From assembly GCA_905183005.1 (NCBI GenBank), contig CAJJDO010000065.1, positions 399,766 to 463,765 on the forward strand: a DNA stretch of 64,000 nucleotides, given 5' to 3'. Under the pieces are notes generated by a model that worked only from the letters and a program-made list of their open reading frames with translations, ran no database searches and was not told the DNA's origin. Of this stretch, positions 25,801-35,905 are shown one piece after another (within the stretch, counting starts at the first letter, position 1; the number at the start of each line of letters is the position of its first letter). A program made the translations under genes and the position numbers. The DNA comes from Paramecium pentaurelia (lineage: Eukaryota; Ciliophora; Oligohymenophorea; Peniculida; Parameciidae).

Positions 25801-28800
25801 CAACACCATAGACTTAAGATTAAAAAGAATATCCAATTTATACAACACCATAGACTTAAGATTAAAAAGAATATCCAATTTATACAACACCATAGACTTA
25901 AGATTAAAAAGAATATCCAATTTATACAACACCATAGACTTAAGATTAAAAAGAATATCCAATTTATACAACACCATAGACTTAAGATTAAAAAGAATAT
26001 CCAATTTATACAACACCATAGACTTAAGATTAAAAAGAATATCCAATTTATACAACACCATAGACTTAAGATTAAAAAGAATATCCAATTTATACAACAC
26101 CATAGACTTAAGATTAAAAAGAATATCCAATTTATACAACACCATAGACTTAAGATTAAAAAGAATATCCAATTTATACAACACCATAGACTTAAGATTA
26201 AAAAGAATATCCAATTTATACAACACCATAGACTTAAGATTAAAAAGAATATCCAATTTATACAACACCATAGACTTAAGATTAAAAAGAATATCCAATT
26301 TATACAACACCATAGACTTAAGATTAAAAAGAATATCCAATTTATACAACACCATAGACTTAAGATTAAAAAGAATATCCAATTTATACAACACCATAGA
26401 CTTAAGATTAAAAAGAATATCCAATTTATACAACACCATAGACTTAAGATTAAAAAGAATATCCAATTTATACAACACCATAGACTTAAGATTAAAAAGA
26501 ATATCCAATTTATACAACACCATAGACTTAAGATTAAAAAGAATATCCAATTTATACAACACCATAGACTTAAGATTAAAAAGAATATCCAATTTATACA
26601 ACACCATAGACTTAAGATTAAAAAGAATATCCAATTTATACAACACCATAGACTTAAGATTAAAAAGAATATCCAATTTATACAACACCATAGACTTAAG
26701 ATTAAAAAGAATATCCAATTTATACAACACCATAGACTTAAGATTAAAAAGAATATCCAATTTATACAACACCATAGACTTAAGATTAAAAAGAATATCC
26801 AATTTATACAACACCATAGACTTAAGATTAAAAAGAATATCCAATTTATACAACACCATAGACTTAAGATTAAAAAGAATATCCAATTTATACAACACCA
26901 TAGACTTAAGATTAAAAAGAATATCCAATTTATACAACACCATAGACTTAAGATTAAAAAGAATATCCAATTTATACAACACCATAGACTTAAGATTAAA
27001 AAGAATATCCAATTTATACAACACCATAGACTTAAGATTAAAAAGAATATCCAATTTATACAACACCATAGACTTAAGATTAAAAAGAATATCCAATTTA
27101 TACAACACCATAGACTTAAGATTAAAAAGAATATCCAATTTATACAACACCATAGACTTAAGATTAAAAAGAATATCCAATTTATACAACACCATAGACT
27201 TAAGATTAAAAAGAATATCCAATTTATACAACACCATAGACTTAAGATTAAAAAGAATATCCAATTTATACAACACCATAGACTTAAGATTAAAAAGAAT
27301 ATCCAATTTATACAACACCATAGACTTAAGATTAAAAAGAATATCCAATTTATACAACACCATAGACTTAAGATTAAAAAGAATATCCAATTTATACAAC
27401 ACCATAGACTTAAGATTAAAAAGAATATCCAATTTATACAACACCATAGACTTAAGATTAAAAAGAATATCCAATTTATACAACACCATAGACTTAAGAT
27501 TAAAAAGAATATCCAATTTATACAACACCATAGACTTAAGATTAAAAAGAATATCCAATTTATACAACACCATAGACTTAAGATTAAAAAGAATATCCAA
27601 TTTATACAACACCATAGACTTAAGATTAAAAAGAATATCCAATTTATACAACACCATAGACTTAAGATTAAAAAGAATATCCAATTTATACAACACCATA
27701 GACTTAAGATTAAAAAGAATATCCAATTTATACAACACCATAGACTTAAGATTAAAAAGAATATCCAATTTATACAACACCATAGACTTAAGATTAAAAA
27801 GAATATCCAATTTATACAACACCATAGACTTAAGATTAAAAAGAATATCCAATTTATACAACACCATAGACTTAAGATTAAAAAGAATATCCAATTTATA
27901 CAACACCATAGACTTAAGATTAAAAAGAATATCCAATTTATACAACACCATAGACTTAAGATTAAAAAGAATATCCAATTTATACAACACCATAGACTTA
28001 AGATTAAAAAGAATATCCAATTTATACAACACCATAGACTTAAGATTAAAAAGAATATCCAATTTATACAACACCATAGACTTAAGATTAAAAAGAATAT
28101 CCAATTTATACAACACCATAGACTTAAGATTAAAAAGAATATCCAATTTATACAACACCATAGACTTAAGATTAAAAAGAATATCCAATTTATACAACAC
28201 CATAGACTTAAGATTAAAAAGAATATCCAATTTATACAACACCATAGACTTAAGATTAAAAAGAATATCCAATTTATACAACACCATAGACTTAAGATTA
28301 AAAAGAATATCCAATTTATACAACACCATAGACTTAAGATTAAAAAGAATATCCAATTTATACAACACCATAGACTTAAGATTAAAAAGAATATCCAATT
28401 TATACAACACCATAGACTTAAGATTAAAAAGAATATCCAATTTATACAACACCATAGACTTAAGATTAAAAAGAATATCCAATTTATACAACACCATAGA
28501 CTTAAGATTAAAAAGAATATCCAATTTATACAACACCATAGACTTAAGATTAAAAAGAATATCCAATTTATACAACACCATAGACTTAAGATTAAAAAGA
28601 ATATCCAATTTATACAACACCATAGACTTAAGATTAAAAAGAATATCCAATTTATACAACACCATAGACTTAAGATTAAAAAGAATATCCAATTTATACA
28701 ACAACATAGACTTAAGATTTAAAAGAATCTTTATAACTTATAATAATATCGACTTCAGACTCGGCACAATGTTCATAATAAGCGGAAACAAATGATAAAG

Positions 28801-29021
28801 AATAAAACAAACCTCCATAACCTAACCCTGAAGATTAGACTGATCTAAACAATCAAGCAAAAGATAATCCTATTTCTAAAAATTCTGACCAAACCTCGTC
28901 TGATGATTTTACATTCTATAAAGAACCTTTTATAATATATCCTGGAATCGGAATTACTGCATCTATATTGTTATTTGGAATTTTTAAATCATTGTATAAA
29001 AAAAATTAGATGATAACCTGA
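13807..29021 (+). CDS. Giant protein with SecA-type ATPase motor, 99-copy 14-residue repeat and C-terminal membrane anchor (two frame breaks)
   Basis: ATG 13807-13809; the first 9.4 kb is one frame without introns, and the gene ends at TGA 29019-29021, about 5,070 codons. Residues 1-1930 are Ile/Lys/Asn-rich helix with no recognised domain. A SecA-like motor follows: Walker A STGEGKS (about residue 1947), SPVLAERDS, VYGDVSQFQFDYLR, Walker B IVDEVDSMLIDES (2053), LTGTLGSE, ATNLAGRGTDI (2398), GGLHVI and a QAFGRTARL Arg-finger region, in SecA order. Hydrophobic segments occur near residue 3085. The frame breaks at about 23236-23245 and 23845-23905, with no GT..AG explanation. Then come five degenerate and 99 perfect repeats, an acidic/Gln-rich stretch and an anchor (IIYPGIGITASILLFGIF). 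Heavy TAA/TAG use as Gln rules out bacterial contamination. Function unknown; the motor suggests translocation or remodelling of polypeptides. Confidence 0.75.
24315..24524 (+). repeat. Five degenerate 42-bp units preceding the main array
   Basis: Five tandem 42-bp units of the form AATACAA..GACTTAAG..., alternating between two variants (ATAGCATTGACT and CAACAACAATGACT), partly followed by a sixth cut short at 24531. They encode NTxxxTQxQKELHS. They share the core GACTTAAG-TTAAAAAGAA with the perfect units, so both derive from one ancestor. Confidence 0.9.
24532..24532. other. Single ambiguous base at the edge of the repeat array (probable contig join)
   Basis: A lone N separates the degenerate repeats from the perfect array. 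The repeat phase jumps by 12 bp across it. A second lone N at 39479 marks a join with an unmerged overlap, so this one is probably also a join. Confidence 0.6.
24533..28732 (+). repeat. Tandem array: 99 identical-looking 42-bp units plus one variant unit
   Basis: The 42-bp unit starting AATTTATACAACACCATAG repeats with exact period from 24533 to 28690 (4,158 bp, 99 units); a diverged last unit spans 28691-28732. I saw no difference between units. In the host gene's frame each unit encodes 14 residues (PIYTTPQTQDQKEY in one register). The unit also has no TGA or TCA in the relevant frames, so both strands stay open; the minus-strand frame is not considered a gene. Confidence 0.95.
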
Positions 29022-29414
29022 TTTTTAAATTATATATTTAAATTATATTAATCTCATAAGATAATTATAATTGCTTTTAATATTTGTAAAGTTATTATGA
29101 TTTAGAACAATTATTTTGAGATTTTTAAATTTATTAATCTCAATATAATTGCATCCAAATTTTGATTACAAAGATCTTTAAATATTTGAAAACCTTTGAG
29201 CGCATTATTTTTTTTTATAAATTAGTTATTTTATAACATCATTTTTGATGAGTAGTTTATTCTCAGGCCTATTGATAAATCTAAATAGTTTTTAAGATCA
29301 TTCATGATATTTAATTTCTATTAAATAAATATTGTTTTCTTTTAATTACTCTATTAAAAATTGTTTTCTATAATTAATCTGTTATATATATGGTAAATTA
29401 TTTTTACCTGATAA

Positions 29415-29867
29415 TTTCTATTAAAGTTATAATATATATATATTTCGTTTGATTAAATGAAAATGGGCTCAAGTTCGGAATAGGACTCTAACCCACAACC
29501 AATTACATTGGTTTAAACTTGGATAGTTTATAATACTTAATTTGGTAAGTGAGTAAACATATCTATTAGATATTTATTTATTGGTTAATCTAAATATTAA
29601 ATTATGGGTTTTCTTAAAATTATAAATTTTATTTGCCGAGCTAATAGTTTTAGTATGAACCCATAATTTTTTAAATAACTAAAATATATATAAAGAATTA
29701 TATGAAAAAAAAATAGCATTACGAAAGTAATCACTCGGCCTTTTGGCTAGGTTGTACTCCAAGTTTAAACCAATGTAATTGGTTGTGGGTAAGAGTCCTA
29801 TTCCGGAACTTGAGCCCATTTTCATTTAATCAAACGAAATATATATATATTATAACTTTAATAGAAA
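29415..29867. repeat. Inverted repeat element: two ~108-bp arms around a 236-bp centre
   Basis: The left arm 29415-29522 and right arm 29759-29867 are reverse complements; I see one substitution and a single-base insertion in the core, with a little drift in the AT run. The arms include AT microsatellite-like runs, GGGCTCAAGTTC and CCAATTACATTGG. Arm GC content is above the surroundings. No target-site duplication or transposase is apparent, so it may be a non-autonomous element or an RNA locus with an inverted partial copy. Confidence 0.85.
29716..29826 (+). ncRNA. Candidate structured RNA (three predicted hairpins, one like U2 snRNA stem-loop I)
   Basis: Successive self-complementary segments are visible: ATTAC-GAAA-GTAAT (a GNRA-type tetraloop), CTCGGCCTTTTGGCT (identical to the U2 snRNA stem-loop I core), and CCAAT-GTA-ATTGG, followed by GAGTCCTATTCCGGAACTTG, which can also fold. 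The U2 branch-site recognition sequence GTAGTA is absent, so it is not a functional U2. Start and end are guesses; nothing shows transcription. Confidence 0.3.
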
Positions 29868-30551
29868 ATGAACCTTTATATTGAAAAGAGTTATATTCAT
29901 AATAGACTGTATTAAGTTTCTTTGTTTTAAAATTTATATTATTTCTCAAATATGATTTAGGTTCAATTTTAGGCTATTATAAATCATTATTTTATTTTGA
30001 TGGAAATATAATTGAAATAGATAAAGATTCAAAATTACAGAATTTATGATAAGAATGTCAATTTATTTTTGTTTTAGTATAAATTGAAATCTCATTAAAA
30101 AATTTTGCAAATCAATTTCCATTTAATAAATCTATGATCAATAAAGTTTATTCATTATTCTTAGTTAAAAATATTAAAAAAAAACTCTTATTGATAAAAA
30201 TGAGATGATGATGTAAAAATTATATATCATATTAATTGGTAATATGAACTTTTCTAAAAGAGGGCAGCAAAAATTTGAAATTCTTATTGACTTTATAAAA
30301 TAAAGATGACAAATAGTAAGATTATTAAATAATAATTAATATAGACTTTAGTTTAAATCTACTTTTGGTAATAAATAAATTTATAATTATCATAATAATT
30401 TAAGATATTTAAGTATAAAATTTGATTAAAAAAGCAACTTTAAATGGCATTGTCTACATTAATAATGAAAATGGATATAATATAATTTAAGATAACATAA
30501 GAATTTTTTGTTAGTAATATTAATTAATGCATTTTATAATAAAATTAATTT

Positions 30552-31632
30552 ATGGAGTCTTAAGATAATAAACATTAGAAAAGACATGATTCTAGTGACA
30601 AATAAAAATAGTTAAAGAAAATTCAAAAGGTTGAACAAAAAGCATAGTCTTTGTTAAGAGAAGAAAAATAATAGAGTAAAAAAGAGAAAAAAAGTAAGAA
30701 GGACAAGAGTAAAATTAACAGGGAAAAAGTGATTAAAGCATTTAAATCATTTATTAAGATATTCTAAGATGATTTTGAAGAATTCTTTGATCTATTTTCT
30801 TAATTGGATGATGGATGTGTAATAGAGACAGGAGGAATTGAAAATTAAAATGTAAAAGAGAAACTTGATAAATTAATGGATAAACTTAAACTTAAAAATT
30901 AAGGGAATGAAAAAGCACCAATATTCAAGAAAGTCAATAAATAAATTAAATTGGAACACTATGTAAGAGGGTTATATGATGAAGTAGTGAAAGGAATTAA
31001 GTATTAAGAGCCAGAATCAAATAATTCAAATGTTAGCAAAAGTGAATCCCCAGAGAAAATGAAAGAAGTGACAAAGAATATTAAAGAGTTGGAGCCATAA
31101 AAATAATTGCCAAAAAGATTAGATGAAAAATCAGATATGGACTTATTTTTGGAGGAAAATTTTGCTAAGGGTGGAGATAGAAAATTAACTAGTTATTTGA
31201 ATGAAAGAAAAAAAGTATAAACTTTACCTATTCAATAATAATAACCAAAGAATGGTAATATTAATAATATTAATAATTAGATAGTATATATTTGGGAGAA
31301 GTAACTTAAAAATAAAGAAATCCTGAAGAAATAAAAGAGTTTATGATATGGTATGATTAAGAATTTAGATCAAAGAGTTTAGCAGAAGAACATAGAGAAA
31401 AATTAGAGAAGGAAAGACTTGAAAAACAAAAATTAGGTGGAGGTTAACAAAATTCAAAAGGTAAAATATAATTAATATAATAAAAGAGAAAAATGTTCGT
31501 AAAGAGTTTAATAGAGATACAGATATGAATATGAATACATAAACCAGTTCAGAAGTGTTAGCAAGAATTAGATAATCTGGATCATTAAATTCAAAGTTTT
31601 CATCTGGACATTTTTAAAATTAATTCATATGA
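30552..31632 (+). CDS. Lysine/glutamate-rich protein of unknown function, 342 residues
   Basis: ATG 30552-30554, TGA 31630-31632, introns 31255-31280 and 31461-31486 (26 nt each), 343 codons exactly. It begins with a strongly charged basic stretch (KKEKKSKKDKSK) and then a compact hydrophobic-acidic helix (VIKAFKSFIKIFQDDFEEFF). The middle is predicted helical with Lys/Glu, and the tail is Ser/Asn/Gln-rich. No family recognised. It ends 15 bp before the ATG of the next plus-strand gene. Confidence 0.65.
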
Positions 31633-31647
31633 TTATTATTTAATTAT

Positions 31648-32766
31648 ATGTATTATTTGGCAACTCCTACCACTATTGAGAAATACACATAAAAGAATAT
31701 CTTCTAAGATCCCATAATTGACATTATGAAGAATAAAAGTCCTATGTCTGATAGAGATTTAGTTGGTCCTAAGTTTTCTTTAAAGAAACTATCAGAGATG
31801 AAAACTTAATCTTGTGATTAGAGTTAGATATAGAATGTTGAACCATCTAGATTTGAAAAGTTCTATTAATCAATAAAACCTTAATTAGGATTAATGAAGT
31901 TAGAAAATAAAATAAAATAATAAAGAGTCTTAATTGAACCAAAAAAGAAGAAACCCAATTAAATATAACCTGAATTAATTAATAAATAAGATCTATTATA
32001 TCAATTGAAGATGATGAAATTAAAAAATAGAATTCGTTAAGAATAAAAATCTGATTTAATTGATAATATGAAAAAGGAAGTTAAAATGGTTGTTACTAAA
32101 GATGAAAGAATTCTCAATCAATTTTAATAGTTATAATAAAATAGGATTGATACATCATTAATATTAGGTAATCGAACAGGTAGAAGCTTAGATAAAACCT
32201 TATATTAGAGATCAAATGATTTTCGATAAAAATATGAATTAAATTTGGCATTGAATGATCATTTACTCTCAGATAAGAGAGTATGGTACCGTTAAATAAG
32301 GAAAAAATAGAACAGTTATTATGAGAATAGAAATCCTTATTCTATTGATGAAAAACTAAATTATATGGATTCAACTTAAGTAGTTGCAGATATTTATACA
32401 AATTTCTCTACTCATCATACTCCAAAATAACAATATACAGAAATTATATAAGTCAATTAAAAAATTAACCAACCTTTATATAGTAAGAAGACTTAAGATG
32501 AATTAAAAAAGAAATTGAAAGAAGTTAATCCAGATTCTCCTATACTATCTTTTGATCCCAAATAGGACATTTCATTATAAGGAATAAGTAAATTTGATAG
32601 AGAATATGAATGTGTATTATAAGATGATGATAATCAATTGTATCAAATAACAGACAATTAAGAAAACAAAAAATAAAGTTAAAATGAAGATATCATAATT
32701 GCTAATTGGAATCTTAAAAAAAAAGGACAGACCTTTTATCCTAAATTAACTAAATACATAATTTGA
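31648..32766 (+). CDS. Unrecognised basic protein, 372 residues, no introns
   Basis: A single open frame from ATG 31648-31650 to TGA 32764-32766, 373 codons. Rich in Lys, Gln, Asn and Ser; an internal coiled-coil-like helix (LLYQLKMMKLKNRIRQEQ) is the only structured-looking part. The C-terminal end has aromatic/basic residues (KKGQTFYPKLTKYI). No family recognised. The unbroken frame of over 1.1 kb in AT-rich DNA makes it a real gene. Confidence 0.7.
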
Positions 32767-33089
32767 ATATTAACTATTAATAAAGAATTTGTTTATGATT
32801 ATTTATAACATTGTTAAATCATTTAAATGATTTAATCTTTATTAAATATCTTCAAAAATTTAGTAAAAAATAAAGATCATCCATTCATTTTTTACTATTT
32901 ACTCTGAACAATTATCTATTTTACTAGGTATAATCAATATTTCACTAACATCCAAATTAAAATTTGAATAAGTTTACTTCAAAACAATTTTGAATAGGAT
33001 TATAATAAATACTATTATTTTTATTCCATTTAGTTTTCATCTTTTGATTAATCTATTCTTAATTATTATTATTTTTCCAAAAATATAAT
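32767..33089. other. Convergent intergenic region (323 bp)
   Basis: Between the stop of a plus-strand gene and the stop of a minus-strand gene. Short minus-strand frames continue here (for instance around 32950-33070) and the downstream gene might extend into it through an unseen intron, but I could not connect them. Confidence 0.4.
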
Positions 33090-33594
33090 TCATAGAATTG
33101 TGAGAATTATTAGAATTATAGTCGATTAATTAATTACTAAAAATTACATTCTTAGATATATAAACAGAATCCTTTACTTTTGAAATTAATGCAATGCTTC
33201 AAATCTTAATAATATTTCTAATATTAATTCTAAATCCTTTTTTTAAATATCTATCTAATAAAGGTTTTGTATGTCTTATAGATAAGAAAGTATGATTTAG
33301 ATTTATATATCCTTCCAAAAATAAATTTAACTTTCATTAATAAAATAATAATAAATATCATTGGTCTTCAATTTATAATACCACCTTTTAGATGTTTTTT
33401 TCTTTAATAATTTCTCTTAGATAATTTATAGAATTAGTGTTATTTAGATTATATATTTCATCAGAATATACCCATTTTATTTTATAAGGGTCTTTAGTTA
33501 TGTTTTATTCTATGAATAAATTCAGTTATTAGACTTCTAAGTTATCTCTAAAGATGTATGTGAATCCCAAATATTGTAATTTTACAATTTCCAT
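33090..33594 (-). CDS. Hypothetical protein, about 161 residues, unusually short intron
   Basis: ATG 33592-33594, TGA 33090-33092. The first exon (MEIVKLQYLGFTYIFRDN...) reaches a frame change that is resolved by removing 33366-33384, a 19-nt GT..AG segment, after which the frame is open to the TGA and totals 162 codons. A further 27-nt in-frame intron is possible near the end. The protein is Ile/Leu/Tyr-rich with several hydrophobic stretches late in the chain. No family recognised. The 26 bp to the next gene's stop suggest head-to-tail packing with the phosphatase-like gene upstream. Confidence 0.45.
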
Positions 33595-33620
33595 TTAGAC
33601 TATTTAATATAAAATTATAA

Positions 33621-34517
33621 TCATTTTTAATTCAAAGCACTTTTTGTTCTATGAGTAATTCTTCTTCTTCTATGTCTAAGAATTAATTATTCTTCTTAAT
33701 TTTTAAATTAAGGAGAACTTTGAACTTGTTGCTCATTGTTTTAAAGTTACTGTTTAGTAGCATCATCAATTTAGAAAGTGTAATTCCTGATGTGTCTACT
33801 TATTCTTTTTTCTGGACTTTTAGGATTAGAGGATTGCTTTTGTTTTTAGACCATACTCTATTTATTTGGTGAATAGAATATAGGTGTTTATCCACCTTAA
33901 CAAGAACCAATGGATTGAATATCATCTTAAGAATTAATAGAATCTTCCAAATATTATTACTTTTGAGTCTATTCAATAATTCGTTGTTAAAATTTTGAAG
34001 GAATGATTAGATTAGAATAATTAATATTATTTTCTTAGTTCTCTTGTTTTTAATTGTGAATTTTAGAGTTGAATAATATTAGTTATTTTTTTAGTGGCAA
34101 AGAAGGATTCACTAATGTTTTCAATGATTTAAGATGATAGAAAGCTTTTTCATATTACCATTATTTAATTTTGATTAAGTAGGCTATAATTATTGCAGCA
34201 CTCCAATTTAGTCCATTAGAACAACATACTAAAACAGATGAACGCTTTATTTCATTTGAAATAAGTGTGGTTATTCTATCAAAGATTTTGATGATGTCTG
34301 TTTGATTCTCATCAACTTTCTAAATAAATAAAATAGAGAATACATGATAGGTAACAAATTCTGTATATTATTTGTAATTATGTTTTCCAACTACAATAAT
34401 AGTTCTGATGTTTTTTAATTGAAAATATTAGATTGATTCCAAAACATTTATATTCCCTTAATACAGCTTATGAAGTTTGTCCTCCAAAACACTGAAGAGA
34501 AATGCTGAATTGTGCAT
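33621..34517 (-). CDS. Dual-specificity-phosphatase-like protein lacking the catalytic arginine (probable pseudophosphatase), 298 residues
   Basis: ATG 34515-34517, TGA 33621-33623, no intron, 299 codons. The first 160 residues have the DSP fold pattern: KLYQGNINVLES, LKNIRTIIVVG, a helix ending RITTLISNEIKRSS, and then VLVCCSNGLNWSAAIIIAYL. The last is the phosphatase loop, but HC(x)5R(S/T) reads C-C-S-N-G-L-N-W-S: the His at 98 is Cys and the Arg at 105 is Trp, while the nucleophilic Cys99 and Ser106 remain. Without the Arg, phosphate binding should fail, as in STYX-type pseudophosphatases. The C-terminal 140 residues are Gln/Ser/Arg-rich with SP sites and look disordered. It probably binds rather than dephosphorylates partners. 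Confidence 0.8.
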
Positions 34518-34557
34518 TTACTATTGTGTAATTAATAATATTTTCTAGATATTAAAA
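34518..34557. promoter_or_regulatory. 40-bp divergent promoter region between pseudophosphatase and acyl-CoA dehydrogenase
   Basis: The two start codons point away from each other with 40 bp between them, all AT-rich. No recognisable element beyond AT content. Confidence 0.45.
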
Positions 34558-35854
34558 ATGCAAATAATACGTAATAGATTGATGGTGAATCACATTCCAA
34601 GATTTGGATTTAAATACATGAGTGACAGTACATTTCTCAATGAAGAACATCTCTAAATATAGAAAGCAGCATTAGACTTTTCTAAAGAGAAAATGTTACC
34701 ATATTCAGCTGAATGGGATAAGAAACATCATTTTCCAAAGGATGTCTTGAGAGAATTGGCAGCAATGGGATTCTCAACAATATATGTAAAATAGGAATCA
34801 GGTAAAGTATTAGAAAATGATGATAAGGTGGTGTTGGGTTAGATCGTTTGACAGCAAGTGTTATCTTTGAGGCACTCTCTTATGGAGATGTAACAACAAC
34901 AGCATATTTAACAATTTAAAATATGTGTGCATATATGGTGGATTAATTTGGTAATGAAGAATAAAAAAAGACATGGATTCCTCGTTTTGGTACATTTGAT
35001 GCATTTGCTTCATATTGTTTAACTGAACCTAATAGTGGTAGTGATAGTAAAAATATGAAAACATTTGCAAAGAAAGTATTATATATATTTAATAATAGGA
35101 TGGAAATGATTATGTTATTAATGGATCTAAATGTTTTATTTCTGGAGGTTCTGTTAGTGATGTATATTTATTAATGTGTAAAACATCAGAGAAAGATGTA
35201 TCATGCATTATAGTTGAAAAAGGAACTCCAGGATTATCATTTGGTAAATTAGAAGATAAAATGGGATGGAATGCTTCACCTACATCTATGGTATTATTTG
35301 ATAATGTACGTGTTCCTTAATCAAATTTACTTGGTAAAGAAGGTAATGGATTTAAAATGGCTATGAGTGCATTGGATGGTGGTAGAATTAATATTGCATC
35401 ATGTTCTCTTGGTGGTGCATCATTTGCATTTGATTTATCTAAAGATTATTTACATGGTATTAATTAATTATTTATTATAATAAAGATCGTAAATAATTTG
35501 GATAACCACTTGCTTCATTTTAAGGATTATAATTTAAATTTGCAGATATGGCCACTAATCTTGTTACATCTAGATTAATTGTTAGATAAGCTGCTTAAAT
35601 GATTGACAATAATCATCCTGATAAAACATTGTATTCTGCTATGGCAAAGAGATATGCAACTGATAGTTGTTTCAATGTTGCTAATGAAGCATTATAACTT
35701 CATGGAGGTTATGGATATTTAAGTGAATATTAAATAGAAAGGTAATTATTTATATTATATTAATAGAATTGTAAGAGATTTAAGAGTCCATTAAATATTA
35801 GAAGGTACTAATGAAATAATGAAAGTCATTATCTCTAGGAATTTGTTAAAATGA
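34558..35854 (+). CDS. Acyl-CoA dehydrogenase, isobutyryl-CoA dehydrogenase (ACAD8)-like, 397 residues
   Basis: ATG 34558-34560, TGA 35852-35854, introns 34802-34827, 35076-35098, 35457-35485, 35742-35766 (26, 23, 29, 25 nt), 398 codons. Family landmarks in order: helical N-terminal domain with FPKDVLRELAAMGF; FAD/substrate motif ASYCLTEPNSGSDSKN; VINGSKCFISGG; KMGWNASPTSMVLFDNV; NGFKMAMSALDGGRINIA; and the C-terminal LHGGYGYLSEYQIERIVRD then RVHQILEGTNEIMKVIISR, whose EGTNE contains the catalytic glutamate. The end strongly resembles ACAD8, the mitochondrial valine-catabolism enzyme, but other branched-chain ACADs share it. An N-terminal basic stretch (MQIIRNRLMVNHIPRF) fits a mitochondrial presequence. 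Confidence 0.9.
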
Positions 35855-35905
35855 TTTAATAATAAAAACAATTATTAATTAGTTAATCAAATTAATCAAG
35901 TTCAA

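Larger units (their letters stand above)
29022..30551. other. Non-coding region containing an inverted repeat (1,530 bp)
   Basis: No reading frame with coding character on either strand between the giant gene's stop and the next ATG. Apart from the inverted repeat at 29415-29867 it is low-complexity AT sequence. Confidence 0.6.

Noticed and set aside
24235..28707. A 1,490-codon minus-strand open frame running through the repeat array
   Set aside because: It exists only because the 42-bp unit happens to lack stops in that frame. The plus-strand frame continues from the upstream SecA-like gene and into its membrane anchor, so the minus frame is a shadow.
24533..28732. CRISPR-like array
   Set aside because: The units are contiguous with no unique spacers, lie in frame inside a ciliate-code gene, and the genome is eukaryotic.
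29716..29826. Functional U2 snRNA gene
   Set aside because: Only the first hairpin matches; the branch-site recognition and Sm-site regions expected downstream are not there.
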